Assembly (NCBI GenBank): GCA_030522415.1
Contig: CM060127.1
Coordinates: forward strand, 19,454,814 to 19,518,813
Direction: 5' to 3'
DNA: 64,000 nucleotides
From: Channallabes apus
Taxonomy: Eukaryota > Chordata > Actinopteri > Siluriformes > Clariidae
This document shows, in pieces, positions 32,606 to 46,478 of the stretch; within the stretch, counting starts at the first letter, position 1, and every line of letters begins with the position of its first letter. A program made the translations under genes and the position numbers. A model generated the notes under the pieces. The model did not search any database. It was not told the origin of the DNA and saw nothing but the letters and a program-made list of their open reading frames with translations.

Positions 32606-34224
32606 CAGTGGTGTGAAAAACTATTTGCCCCCCTCCTGATTTCTTATTCTTTTGCATGTTTGTCACACAAAATGTTTCTGATCATCAAACACATTTAACT
32701 ATTAGTCAAAGATAACACAAGTAAACACAAAATGCAGTTTTTAAATGAGGGGTTTTATTATTTAGGGAGAAAAAAAATCCAAACCTACATGGCCCTGTGT
32801 GAAAAAGTAATTGCCCCCTGAACCTAATAACTGGTTGGGCCACCCTTAGCAGCAATAACTGCAATCAAGCGTTTGCGATAACTTGCAACGAGTCTATTAC
32901 AGCGCTCTGGAGGAATTTTGGCCCACTCATCTTTGCAGAATTGTTGTAATTCAGCTTTATTTGAGGGTTTTCTAGCATGAACCGCCTTTTTAAGGTCATG
33001 CCACAACATCTCAATAGGATTCAGGTCAGGACTTTGACTAGGCCACTCCAAAGTCTTCATTTTGTTTTTCTTCAGCCATTCAGAGGTGGATTTGCTGGTG
33101 TGTTTGGGGTCATTGTCCTGCTGCAGCACCCAAGATCGCTTCAGCTTGAGTTGACGAACAGATGGCCGGACATTCTCCTTCAGGATTTTTTGGTAGACAG
33201 TAGAATTCATGGTTCCATCTATCACAGCAAGCCTTCCAGGTCCTGAAGCAGCAAAACAACCCCAGACCATCACACTACCACCACCATATTTTACTGTTGG
33301 TATGATGTTCTTTTTCTGAAATGCTGTGTTACTTTTACGCCAGATGTAACGGGACACGCACCTTCCAAAAAGTTCAACTTTTGTCTCGTCGGTCCACAAG
33401 GTATTTTCCCAAAAGTCTTGGCAATCATTGAGATGTTTTTTAGCAAAATTGAGACGAGCCTTAATGTTCTTTTTGCTTAAAAGTGGTTTGTGCCTTGGAA
33501 ATCTGCCATGCCGGCCATTTTTGCCCAGTCTCTTTCTTATGGTGGAGTCGTGAACACTGACCTTAATTGAGGCAAGTGAGGCCTGCAGTTCTTTAGATGT
33601 TGTCCTGGGGTGTTTTGTGGCCTCTCGGATGAGTCGTCTCTGCGCTCTTGGGGTAATTTTGGTCGGCCGGCCACTCCTGGGAAGGTTCACCACTTTTCCA
33701 TGTTTTTGCCATTTGTGGATAATGGCTCTCACTGTGGTTCGCTGGAGTCCCAAAGCTTTAGAAATGGCTTTATAACCTTTACCAGACTGATAGATCTCAA
33801 TTACTTTTGTTCTCATTTGTTCCTGAATTTCTTTGGATCTTGGCATGATGTCTAGCTTTTGAGGTGCTTTTGTTCTACTTCTCTGTGTCAGGTAGCTCCT
33901 ATTTAAGTGATTTCTTGATTGAAACAGGTGTGGCAGTAATCAGGCCTGGGGGTGACTACAGAAATTTAACTCAGGTGTGATAAACCACAGTTAAGTTATT
34001 TTTTAACAAGGGGGGCAATCACTTTTTCACACAGGGCCATGTAGATTTGGAGTTTTTTTTCTCCCTTAATAACGTAAACCTTCATTTAAAAACTGCATTT
34101 TGTGTTCAATTATGTTATCTTTGACTAATAGTTAAATGTGTTTGATGATCAGAAACATTTTGAGTGACAAACATGCAAAAGAATAAGAAATCAGGAGGGG
34201 GGCAAATAGTTTTTCACACCACTG
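32606..34224 (-). mobile_element. Full-length Tc1-type DNA transposon, copy 1
   Basis: The 1,619-bp element is bounded by CAGTGGTGTGAAAAACTATT and its inverted copy, with TA target duplications at 32604-32605 and 34225-34226. Each inverted repeat is about 210 bp and carries two direct repeats of the form GTGTGAAAAA..ATTGCCCC: outer 32611-32633 and inner 32797-32818 on the left, inner 34011-34032 and outer 34198-34219 on the right. This is the IR/DR layout of Sleeping Beauty-type elements. It inserted just beyond the gmpr poly(A) signal and has the same length as copy 2 at 37107-38725. Confidence 0.95.
32824..33846 (-). CDS. Tc1 transposase (intact, DD34E), copy 1
   Basis: A 340-residue cut-and-paste transposase with no stop or frameshift. 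Residues 1-110 form a paired-like DNA-binding region with two helix-turn-helix units joined by a GRPTK motif at 59-63. The catalytic triad is D153 (WTDET), D244 (QQDNDPKHTSK) and E279 ([11 protein letters not shown]), the DD34E spacing of Tc1 enzymes and the same positions as in Sleeping Beauty. A Gly-rich segment [14 protein letters not shown] lies at about 186-199. The start [10 protein letters not shown] is 378 bp inside the element end, exactly as in copy 2. Compared with copy 2 it keeps the usual H249 of the NDPKHTS motif. It may encode active enzyme, but transcription and activity are not shown by sequence. Confidence 0.96.
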   Translation of the reverse strand: MPRSKEIQEQMRTKVIEIYQSGKGYKAISKALGLQRTTVRAIIHKWQKHGKVVNLPRSGRPTKITPRAQRRLIREATKHPRTTSKELQASLASIKVSVHDSTIRKRLGKNGRHGRFPRHKPLLSKKNIKARLNFAKKHLNDCQDFWENTLWTDETKVELFGRCVSRYIWRKSNTAFQKKNIIPTVKYGGGSVMVWGCFAASGPGRLAVIDGTMNSTVYQKILKENVRPSVRQLKLKRSWVLQQDNDPKHTSKSTSEWLKKNKMKTLEWPSQSPDLNPIEMLWHDLKKAVHARKPSNKAELQQFCKDEWAKIPPERCNRLVASYRKRLIAVIAAKGGPTSY

Positions 34225-34226
34225 TA

Positions 34227-36257
34227 TATATTGAGCTGCTAAATATTCAGCAGTTTTAAAGTGTTTTACTCATCAGGACTGAAATCAGGAATAGGAATAA
34301 TGAGTGCATTAAATTCTTAATAAAAGAATCAATAAATGTGGTCAAGATGGAGACAGTTGTCATTTTTAGAGTAGGTTGCCAAAGAGGTTGGGAGCTGAAA
34401 TACTTATGTAAGTAAAGGACTTTTACCCAGTTTCATTCTTGTCTGTAGTTTCATCACATTGATGATATCGAGGTTAGCAGTGTCGCCTTGACCTACAGGG
34501 TCTGGCTTCGAGTCCCGTCTCTGTGTGCATGGAGTTTGCATGTTCTCGCCGTGCTTGGTGGGTTTCCTCCCACAGTCCAAAGAGATGTAGAGTAGGTAAT
34601 TGGTGTTCCCAAATTGCCCGTAGTGTATGAATGTGTGTGTGAGTGTGTGTCCTGTGATGGATCTGTACCCTGCCTCGTGCCCCAAGTCTTCTGGGAAAGA
34701 GTCCAGGCCCCCCGCGGCCCTGAATACAGGATAAAATGGGATAGACGATGAGTGAGTGAGTGATTCCCCTGGCTGTTCTCATAAAGCGCTCAGCATGACA
34801 TTGAGTACTGATGTTTTGTTTTTCTAAATTTCAGTCGAATATCAAACACTGAGCCATCAGTACTCAATGTAACTCATATGTTTCTTTAAAGGGGTTTAAA
34901 TTTAGAAAAACTATGTTTTTATACTGTAATTCCCTTACCACCCTGTCACCTGTTAGTGCTGTTTCTTCCACCTCCGAGGTCAAGGTCTCCCTGTGCTTGG
35001 TGGGTTTCCTCCAGGTACTTTGGTTTGGCTAATGCAGTTTTGTGTGTGTGTGTGTGTGCATGTATGTTCTGTGATTGATTGACACCCATCCATGGTACAG
35101 TATATTCCACCTATTGCCCTGGTAGAGAATGAGGATGATAGTACGAGAGTAAAAGATGATAATGTAATATGTACTCACATTATGATATTAGCTTTGGGAC
35201 TTTGCTCTAAGAGCTATGAGACTCATTTACAAGGTGGAGAACAGAACCTTATAACCCAAATTACAATAAGTAGCTCCCTATCATGCATTTTTATCAAGCA
35301 CCTTATTTCCTGTAGTTTTCACATCAGATTTTTTTTATACTACAAGAAAATCTAATTATGCTCCAATTATTATTTGATCCAGAACTACTTCTGCCATTTA
35401 TTTTTCCTTAAATAGTTTACGATTCACTGGTTAGTTTTCAGCGACGTGATGAGGTATCCAGGTCCTGAACGAGTCTGTGCTAATTGTGTTAGAGCTGCTC
35501 TGCACGCAGTGGTGTGGGTTTCAGTGTCTGATTGGATCTGATTATATCTTTCGCTGACACTTATTTAAATGAATGAGCCAGCATCTAATGCAAGCTGATA
35601 CTCAAGACAGCCACCTCATCTCACTCCCACACTCCATTACCGCCTCCGTCAGGAACTGCCAAAACAGTGCCATGGCTTCCTCTGCACTGACACTCTGGTT
35701 TTTCCCAATAGAAGGCATTTGAAACGTCATGTGTGCCACGTGTTTCCACTATTTGCTGAGTGTGATTGCCTAGCAACAGGTACCTGATCTTTAAGAACTA
35801 AGTCGCGGCAATTATTTCTGATGAAGTGCCATAAACACTTGAAACAGGAAGCACAGGTGTGTTATGTGTGTCTAGGGCTGTTTAAATTAGGGATGCATCG
35901 ATAGTGATAGTGATAGTGGTGTCCAGTATAAGTTTGATGCCATACTCATTTCCTCCTACTCTTACTTTAAAAATATTCTCATACGCCAACATCCATTTTA
36001 ACATGATACTCCGTAATGAATGCCTAGTCACTAACAAAGACATGACAGTGATATGGTATCCCACTAAAATTACGAAAATCACAAGTAATGTGAGCTGGGG
36101 AAAAATGTCTAAATCATCTTCCTATAATGCATAATATACGGTATCATTACTAGATATTTCAGAGACACTCATGCAAGAGCAATTCAGTTCTGCGAGCACC
36201 GAGCACCTTTTGCCTTAATCAGTATCACTATTGTACTTAACAAGCACAAAACACTCC
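34227..36257. other. Gene-free stretch between the Tc1 copies, with SINE pieces
   Basis: It includes SINE family A copies at about 34462-34763 (plus; head partly lost, ends GAGTGAGTGAGTGA) and a more decayed one at about 34970-35095 with a (TG)n tract. The remainder (35100-36250) has no gene or repeat that I recognise. Confidence 0.6.
34462..34763 (+). repeat. SINE (family A), head-truncated or decayed
   Basis: GGTTAGCAGTGTCGCCTTG, GAGTCCCGTCTCTGTGTGC and the CACAGTCCAAAGA block are clear. The tail ends ATGAGTGAGTGAGTGA. The A box is only partly preserved. Confidence 0.75.
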
Positions 36258-36570
36258 ATTCAACCTCTATACCACTTTATCCTGTATAGAGGGTTGCGGG
36301 GGGGCCTGGAGCCTATCCCAGGACACTGTGTATGGGGTGCCAATCCATCTGACTGCAGGCCATACACACACTAGGGGCAATTTGAAAACCCCAGGTAACC
36401 TAATCTGCATGTCTTTGGACTGTGGGAGGAAACCTTGGAGTACCCGGAGGAAACCCACCAAGCACATGTACATAAATTCCATGCACACGGCCCTGAGGCA
36501 GGATTCAAACCCTCAACCCTGACGGTGCAAGTTCACAGTGCTAAGCACTACACCACTATACCACTAAGTC
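36258..36570 (-). repeat. SINE (family A), diverged
   Basis: The minus-strand head lies near 36530-36570 (TATAGTGGTGTAGTGCTTAG) and the tail side near 36265 (GTATAGAGGTTGAATGGAG). An internal deletion removes part of the middle compared with the 25025-25410 copy. Confidence 0.75.
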
Positions 36571-36813
36571 CAAAGCAACTTGATCTTTTTTTTTTTAAAC
36601 ATGTATTAACACATCCCTAGTTTCTAAAATGATGTTATTTTTGTACTGTACAACTGCACATGAACTTGAAAGTTGCACATGACACGTAACACATTTTAAT
36701 GGTTTATTAGGTAGATTTAATGCTGTGGAACGTCCAGAAGACAAGCTAGTTTCTGTAATCACTTATGCTAAACAGTCATCAGCATCTCCTTCTCGCTCTT
36801 TCTCCCTCTCTTT

Positions 36814-36814
<1 letters not shown>

Positions 36815-36875
<61 letters not shown>

Positions 36876-36900
36876 CTCTCTCTCTCTCTCTCTCTCTCAC
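36815..36900. repeat. (CA)n(CT)n compound microsatellite
   Basis: About 29 CA units are followed by about 13 CT units without interruption. Confidence 0.95.
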
Positions 36901-37052
36901 AAAAAACAATTACAGGGAATCTGGAAAGTGTAAACTCCTCGGTCCTGAATATTTTCCCATGATGGGAAACCAGCACTGTGCACTATAACTGTGAGAAAAC
37001 ACTAGATGCTTTCCAGAAATTATTGAGTATTCTTTAAGAACTACTGTATATA

Positions 37053-37056
<4 letters not shown>

Positions 37057-37106
<50 letters not shown>
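37057..37106. repeat. (TA)n array at the left edge of Tc1 copy 2
   Basis: The TA repeat abuts the transposon, whose TA target site lies within it. Confidence 0.95.
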
Positions 37107-38725
<1,619 letters not shown>

Positions 38726-38730
38726 TATAT

Positions 38731-39253
38731 GTGTGGAACCTCGGATTGCGAGTAACTCGGTTTGCGAGTGTTCCGCAAGACGAGCAAAGATTTTAAATAA
38801 ATTTTGACTTGGAAAACTAACAAGTCTTGGTTTACAAGTACCGAGTATCATGTATCACGCATGAGCTTCTTGTTTTGATGCCGAGCGTCACGTGATCACA
38901 ACTAAACCAACGTTTTTTCTCTCTCTTGCTCTGCGGAATTGTGGGAATTGAGGGGCTCCGTACTTTAGCTTCATACACAGACATACACACACAGCACCGG
39001 CGCACACAAATGGAAACACTTATCTGTCAGGATTTTTTTTACTTTTTTTATTTTTTGTAAAACGCAGGTTAATTTGTTTTATTTTTACTTTAGATTTTGT
39101 ATTAATCATTTTTATATATTTATTTTTTGGAATTGGGGAACAAATAATTTGAGTTTCCATTATTTCTTATGGGAAAATTTAAATACAGTATGGGAGTATT
39201 TTGAATACGAGCCCACTTCCGGAATGAATTATGCTCGTAATCCAAGGTTCCAC

Positions 39254-39255
<2 letters not shown>
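38731..39255. mobile_element. Small non-coding DNA element with inverted ends (MITE)
   Basis: The left end TGTGGAACCTCGGATTGCGA and the right end, reverse-complemented as CAGTGGAACCTTGGATTACG, form an inverted repeat. The 525-bp interior has no reading frame. It is flanked by (TA)n on both sides, and Tc1 copy 2 is inserted in the left TA tract directly next to it. Confidence 0.75.

Positions 39256-39321
<66 letters not shown>
39256..39321. repeat. (AT)n microsatellite
   Basis: About 32 AT units follow the right end of the small element at 38731-39255. Confidence 0.95.
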
Positions 39322-39322
<1 letters not shown>

Positions 39323-40029
39323 CCATATAAATTTTAATCAGCTTATTATTAGTTGTATATTGTTGAGTTTAGAAAGTATAATGTATGAGAACAAAACACC
39401 TCTTGCAATATAAAACTATAGAGCTATAGAAATATAGAGCTACTGTGTTATACAAAACTAACACAGATGTTTTAACCAAGTGCACTGTGGTATAATCAAT
39501 GTGTAATTAATCACAATGTACATGACAGTGCTCAAACACAAATAAAAATCCACAACTTGCTATTGGCACTGTAATTTTATTAGTACGTGTATACTGAAAC
39601 AATAAACTTGTACTGGTATACAGACGATTTGTTATTTTTTTTTTGTTGATTTTTTTTTTTTTTTGTATTTGTATATTTTTTTCTTAACAAATTTGTTCAC
39701 AACCTGAATCAAATATTGTTTTGTTATTCTGAATAATGAAATTCTAACTAGAAAACTGGCAAGCACCATCAAAGAAAGGGACCATAAAATCCAAGAAAAC
39801 GGACGTGAGTGTATCCTACAAATAGACTCACCACAATTAGAAAATAGATTTTCAATTTTTGATTTCTTTTTTATATTAGTTTCCATTAAAAAAAAAAAAA
39901 AGCTAGTGCAAGTACAATATTTTACACAATGTACAGATTATGCACGCATATGGAAACAAACAAACAAAAAAAATAAAAGAAATAAAAATAATCTCCTTTC
40001 ACAAAATATGTTTCTACTCAGGCCTTTAT

Positions 40030-40043
40030 GATATATATATATA

Positions 40044-40128
<85 letters not shown>

Positions 40129-40129
40129 C
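40030..40129. repeat. (AT)n microsatellite
   Basis: A long AT array with one CTGTG interruption near 40042. Reading frames of alternating Tyr and Ile across it are artefacts. Confidence 0.95.
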
Positions 40130-42348
40130 AGTACATACACACACACGCAAACAAATTTTCTTCCTGTACTAAGTAATGTGCAAAACATTCCTCCATCTCC
40201 CAGGACAGCTTCTTGCTACTGGCCTGACTTCTCTGTGTCAATACCAAGAACACGGAGACTTGGGATTGGATGTGACATTCAATGGTTTTTCATTTAACAG
40301 TCTTATATACAATTAGACCAGTAACTCCAAAGCTTTGAAACCATATCATTTTATAGAATTCGATCCACTTACACCTCTGAAAGGGGGGAGGGGACGGGGA
40401 CTCCTTTTGACTTTTAAGTGGTTCGGCCATCACCATCTTTTCCATCGAATGGAAATGATAAAGAAAGAAACATACTAAACCCAACCTTGATTTCCCTTCC
40501 AGTGGAAGACAATAAATCTCCTTTCCTGTTCCACACTTTCCTGTTTAAGGACCAGTTACTTCCTGTGTCCCACTATGCTTCTCTCTAATGCAACACCAGA
40601 CAATTTAAAATCACGCAAAATAGGAATATCATGAAAGCATAACAGGAGAAACATTCAGCTAACTGCTTGATGTGAGTAAATGGCGTAAGCATGTGGATTT
40701 CTTTTTTCCAAGCGTTTCCTATAAAAGCCTGATCTATCATGAGTGCATCCCCAGTCATCCACTTTCTTTAAATATACATCAAGTTTTCTTAGGGATCTCT
40801 GTCAAATACAGATTTACAAACATGAACAATCATTGGCAACATATATAGTGGATCCTCTCCACTTCTTGAAAGTGGAGTAAAACAAACGGTGAAGCAGAAA
40901 CACATGCACCAGCTGAGAGGATACATGATGATGACATTATGAGTGTGCGAGAAGAAGTGTGCGATCGTCCTTGGTTTCAGTTCTCATTAGTAGAACCCAA
41001 TGCTGCGATGGACCTGAAATTGACTAGTAGTCAATTTTAGTGTTCCAAAAAACAAAAAAAAAACAAAAAAATTGTTGTTTCAGAAGTCTGCAAGGTGTTT
41101 CTTTTCCCCTCCATGGTCTGGGCATTACATGAGTTAGCCATGAAAGAGAACACAGAACGGGTCGGCCCCTCTCTCTGAGTGCGTTTGTCAGTTTACCAGC
41201 TCGGCGCGGTTAAGTGTAACGAAGACCGGGCATCACACTGCAACACGTGCGACGTGAGCCTTCCATCCACATTGTTTACTATCCAGCATCGACACGGCTG
41301 AATCGTAGAGGAATAACAAGTGATGATAAACAAAGCTACCCATATGACGAAACATACACACATTGTACAGGATGAGATTAGGATGATATCTCAGCCTGAG
41401 ATCATTAATCCAGAGGTTTCGGACATCTACATGACGTCAAACAACAGTCAGGTTGAACAGAGGACTCCTGGTTGGTTTTGATTCGGTTAAAAAAAAAAAC
41501 ATGCTTTTTTAAAAATGTTATATGCAAAGATTTGCACCAATATTGTTTTTTTTTTTTTTTTTTTTTTGTCATTTTGTGCCAGTAAAACAAGGACGTACGG
41601 TGCTCCTCGAGCAAGCTGACAGTCATCTCCTCAACCACAAGATCAGAATGCTACACAGAAAACCCAGGAAGAATTCCAGGTCTTAATACATGCATTCAAC
41701 AATCAAGGTCAAGAAAAGCAAAAAAAAATCGTGAAGATTTTTCTACATGTGTTCTACATGAGTAGGCTTTTTTCAGGTTGCTAGAGGACCACGCGGACTT
41801 AAAACAGATTCTCCGGCCTGAACGTCTCGACTCGTTGGACCCAGGAACGAGCGGAGAGCGAGGCGGGCCTTGCACCAAGAGAAACGCAACCGTCGCAGCA
41901 GGAAGGAATACTTTCTCTCTCACACTCTCACTCCGTTTCTCTCCCTGATGCTCTCTATTGAATTAATGTTACACCGTCGAAATAACACTCGGCACTGTGA
42001 TGGCGCCAAGCCTTTCTCAGGTTACAAAGTGCTGAAACAGTATTATAAAATCTACTCTAAAAATGACAAATAAAATGTGCATTTTGAATACATTTTCCTC
42101 CTTTTTTTATTTTTTATTTTATTCATTTTCTTAACAAAACGTGGTCCCTATAGTTAACGAGGTTTCGGATGCATTTCTCAGTCTGGATCACTGAGGATTG
42201 GGGTTTGCCACAGACTATGAGAAACAACACTTCACACTTCGTATATAGACACACACAGGAAACATTAAGTCCCAGTTTGACTTGAACCATAGAGAAAACT
42301 TTAAGGGTCGTTCGAGTCAAGCCAGGACTAAACTTTCCCTTAATTGTG

Positions 42349-42383
<35 letters not shown>

Positions 42384-44073
42384 CCCTTTAATACAGACAG
42401 CTAAGGCAGATACACAGACAAAAAACTCAGGAAGTCCTCACACAGCCAAGGGCCAATGAAACGACTGCTTCTACTGTAGTATTTCAGCACAACAACACAC
42501 ACACAAACTCACTCGAGCACACACGCATATACTGTATGCACACACCAAGTACGCTTTACCCTTTACATACTTCACCTACACTTTACATAAGTCTGCTTAG
42601 ATGCATGCTCATTCAAACACACTTCTCATCCCTGAGTAAGCCTGAGGAAAAGTTTGTGATGTTTAACAAACACACATATCGCATAAATCCAGCCAAACTG
42701 CAAAGCCACTCCTAGGCTAAAGGCGGTCAAACCCTGACACGCTGAGAAAGAGGATCTATGCTGTAACTCATCCTGTATGTGCAAAGTGACAGAGAAAGGG
42801 TTAAAAAAAAATGAGAATGATGTGTAAACTATATAGCGACAGTACACGGTAACATGGTAACAATTACGAACATAAGGCTACATCTATTCTGCGTTTATCC
42901 TTAACTGCATGACGAGGAAATGACGATTTCGGGTTTGGTCAATTTTTATTACGGTTTGCTGGAAAGTGTATAAACGTTCGACATTGTATTTGTTTTTCTT
43001 CATACGTATCGGATACGGGCATTGTATCATATGATTTTCAAGTGCTTTTTACTGATTGTGTATCACAACCTATTAGGAATCAACAGCGATCCATCACTGC
43101 CAAGTCGAATACTAAAAGCTTTTTTTTTAAATCAGTAAATGATGTAATAAGCAGGGATCTTAAGAGTGCTTATGATGCAGGACGTATTAGTTCTGAAAAG
43201 ATGAGACTGCAGAAAAGATATGCTACATATTGCACATTTATCAAAGAAACTGGGGGAAGAAAAAAAAAAAAACGCCTAAAAAAGTCGAACTTGGTTATGG
43301 AGAATACAAGAAGAATTGTTTCATCTCAGTTGTACCATTTCCATGCAGTACACTCCTGTGACTCCGTTCCTTTCACATCAAATTAAACGGTGTTTTACTA
43401 AACAGTAAAGTCGGGATTCGTTAAATATGTACACGTAGGTCACAAATAATGAAGCTTAATATATATCAAACGTTCATACAAAGATTGCATGTGCACTTTA
43501 CTTTGATTTAAATACAGACACGCCCACGATTACCAATATATATGGGATTTATGCATTACTACAGAGCTTATAGGGAACCATGCAAACAAAAAGACAGGAA
43601 TTAAGCTGTGCTGTTTAATACAGTACTTTGACTGTTTCTGCCATTTCAGATGTCATAAATTTAATTTTAATGTCGAACATTAACAAATGCTGTATGGAAA
43701 CCCTTTGGGATAGACAGAATTAAGATCATGGTGCTTAAAATGTGCATTAAGTATAAGTTTTTTATTTTTTTTATTTTTTTTTTAAGATTGCCCCTTATCT
43801 CCTTGAGCTCAGCATTGGAATTCCATAAAACCTCTATAAAATGAGTCATCTTCAAAATGGGTTTTCTAAGCCACATAATATGTTTAGTCCTCCTTTAAAC
43901 CCTAATTTTAAATGATAATCTACATATTAGCCAGATTATTCAAACAAGTAAGAAAACATCGACAATTATACCTTTAACTACGACAAGAACCATCGATCAT
44001 GCATGTTTCATGTGTTGTGCATCAGTGTAAGGGAACTGGACGTGTACTGTAGAGCCAAGAGAAATTATGAAGC

Positions 44074-44258
44074 CAGGGGTAGCTCAGTGGTTAAGGCATT
44101 GGACTACGGTTTAGAAGATCCCAGGTTCAAACCCCACAAGCACCAAGTTGCCACTGTTGGGCCCTTGAGCAAGGCCCTTAACTGCTCAGATGTGTAATGA
44201 GATAAAAATATAAGTTGCTCTGGATAAGAGCGTCTGCCAAATGCCTAAATGTAAATGA
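44074..44258 (+). repeat. V-SINE-like SINE (family B), complete
   Basis: The tRNA-like head GGGGTAGCTCAGTGGTTAAG, the B box GGTTCAAACCCC and the core GTTGGGCCCTTGAGCAAGG are intact. The tail GGATAAGAGCGTCTGCCAAA ends in ATGTAAATG. It is an inverted-orientation relative of 4191-4387. Confidence 0.85.
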
Positions 44259-45717
44259 AGATATTTATGAATGCCCCTACTTAGTGATTGTTGAAAAATA
44301 TATTGCTGAAATTTGTCTATACTTTTGAACTTTGTTCAATTTAGGTTTAGTAAAAATGATTATTATAAAGGCCAGTCCCTTAAAACAAGTTCTCTAAAAC
44401 GTCCAGATGTGCAACATCCCCCATCACAGCGAGAGTCCTACATTTAAGCAAAACTGATTCAACACACTGATTCTATCCAATTCACCTTGATTATTTAAGC
44501 ACAAACTTAAACGGCTTCCATAGACGGAAAACGACTGAAACGGCTTCGATTAAAATAAAATTATCCACATCTGTAATTAAAAGAGTCGATTTGAGCAAAT
44601 GCACGTGGCTTACAACTTTTTGTCCGGACTGGGTGCTTTATTTAAGCATTATCAAACCTGTGGGTAAGTTTACACACAAAACCAGACGGAAAAGTTTAAA
44701 GTGCTGATTAATTCTACTTGAACTTATGAGCAAATTTGCATTTATGGGTCATTTATAGAGCATGCATTACTGTAAGGACATGTATTTAAGTAATTCATGA
44801 CGTTAGCATTCACTCTTAAAACACGCAGACATCTGGATGTTATGGGAAATAGAAACGAATACTGATGGGCTTCTATGGCTCTAAGTGAAAGTAAAAAACA
44901 AAGAGAGAGAAAGAGAGAGAGAGAGCAGGCAGGTGCACATAACGGCCAGGCCATGAAAAGGTAGCTGGCGATAAAAGCGGTGCGAGGAGTACTGGCTTTG
45001 CATGGGTACCTGAACACGCTCTGGAGGTCACTAGCACAAAAAGGATTGAGCTGGGTTAGAAAGACACATATATCACTGCATATGTTTCCATTTTCTCCCT
45101 GAAGAAGATACTGCGGGCTAGCTGTGCAAGTCATGACAACTCAAAGCCAGACTACTAGGCTGATCAGTCGACTGACGAGAGAGTTTCCTGTGGTAAATGT
45201 TAGGATTTCTATTTGGTTTGAATACTGAATACAGACTCACATTATTGCTATATGTTATTATTTGGAATGCTTCTGATGTATACCTGTAGCGAATCTATGA
45301 AACCAGAAAGAGGCATGCTGCTAAACGGAGCGCACTAAAGTGCTGAAAGAATCGAGGTTTGATGCGGGCAAAAAAAAAAAAAAAAAAAAAGTAACCTTGC
45401 ATTTTGGCCCAAACATCATAATGTTATAAAAATCATGTCTGGTTAAGTGACGTCGTTTCATTTCCGGTCTCAAAACACCCTGCCATTTACATGAACACAT
45501 GAAAACACAGACACACCTCACACACATATGCAATCTATAAAAGGGGGGTTAAAAAAAAAACAAAAGAAAAAAAAAGAAAAATGCACGGTTGTAATGTTGA
45601 TCTGAGAAACCCTGTTTTATTATTTAAAAAATAAAGCATCTTTAAATATGGGGTGCGTTCACCCACCCACCACCATCCAACAGGTCATCTGATCACACAT
45701 CTATCCCTTTAACTATT

Positions 45718-45747
45718 CATCCATCCATCCATCCATCCATCCATCCC
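45718..45747. repeat. (CCAT)n microsatellite
   Basis: About seven CATC/CCAT units lie in the candidate atxn1 3' UTR. Confidence 0.9.
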
Positions 45748-46136
45748 ACTCAAACACACCTGAACAAAGCCACCAATCAGAGAGTTCAACAAGTGTGCAG
45801 GCTTCAGGCGGTGGCTCCTTTCTCTCCTCATTGTATATGCAGGTTAAAGAGTGTGTCAGAACATCCACTTACAGGGTCTCGAAAAGGGGGGGTTAAAATA
45901 AGTGAAGGAGTGAAGGGAAGCCACGGCGAACCAGTAAGCCGAGCGAACTTGTCAAGTAACTGCTACATTTCAGTAAATTGAGCTTCCAGCCCTCGCAGAT
46001 GACTGAAAACTAAATCATAAATTTCATGTTACTACCTCTCCAGATGTGCAAACTGCAAGATTCTCTTTAAATTGAACTTTAAACAGAAACACTGGACAAA
46101 TACCTAAATATATCTATTATATGCGATATGTATATA

Positions 46137-46478
46137 CGCTACCAGTCGAAAGTTTGGACACATCTTCCAACTCTGTGGTCTTTCCTGATTTTACTTCTTT
46201 CTACATTGTAAAACATAAATATGCAATATTCATATTCATAACGACTGTAATCGGAAGTGCTATTTGTTAAATGGTGATTTTTGAGGCTGGTAACTTTAAA
46301 TAAACTTGGTTTAGATGTTGATGTGCTTGAAGGGTTTTGCAAACGCGCTTAACAATCATTTTCTTGCAAGAACTATTACGGAACAGCTGACCTTCATAGA
46401 TGGTTCAATAGAATTAAATTTTTATCTCAAATATTGTTCTAGAATGTAGAAAAATAAATCCAAACTTTTGAGTGGTAT
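46137..46478. mobile_element. Tc1-type MITE, short copy
   Basis: The ends CGCTACCAGTCGAAAGTTTG and the inverted CCACTCAAAAGTTTGGATT are flanked by TA. Internal blocks TTTCTTTCTACATTGTAAA, GGCTGGTAACTTTAAATAAA and TCTTGCAAGAACTATTACG match the longer copy at 62399-62933. No reading frame. Confidence 0.75.

Noticed and set aside
32977..33246. Plus-strand 89-aa frame opposite Tc1 copy 1 (and its twin at 38085-38354)
   Set aside because: Antisense shadow of the transposase; it recurs at the same place in both copies.
39938..40297. Tyr-Ile repeat frames of 70-89 aa
   Set aside because: Translation of the (AT)n array.
43042..43386. 114-aa plus-strand frame with a Lys-rich patch
   Set aside because: No domain, no splice or promoter context, A-run inside; probably chance in the candidate atxn1 3' UTR.
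44742..45134. 130-aa minus-strand frame
   Set aside because: No family resemblance and low-complexity Leu/Ser segment; lies in the candidate 3' UTR.
45718..45747. CRISPR-like short repeats
   Set aside because: Simple (CCAT)n microsatellite in a vertebrate genome.
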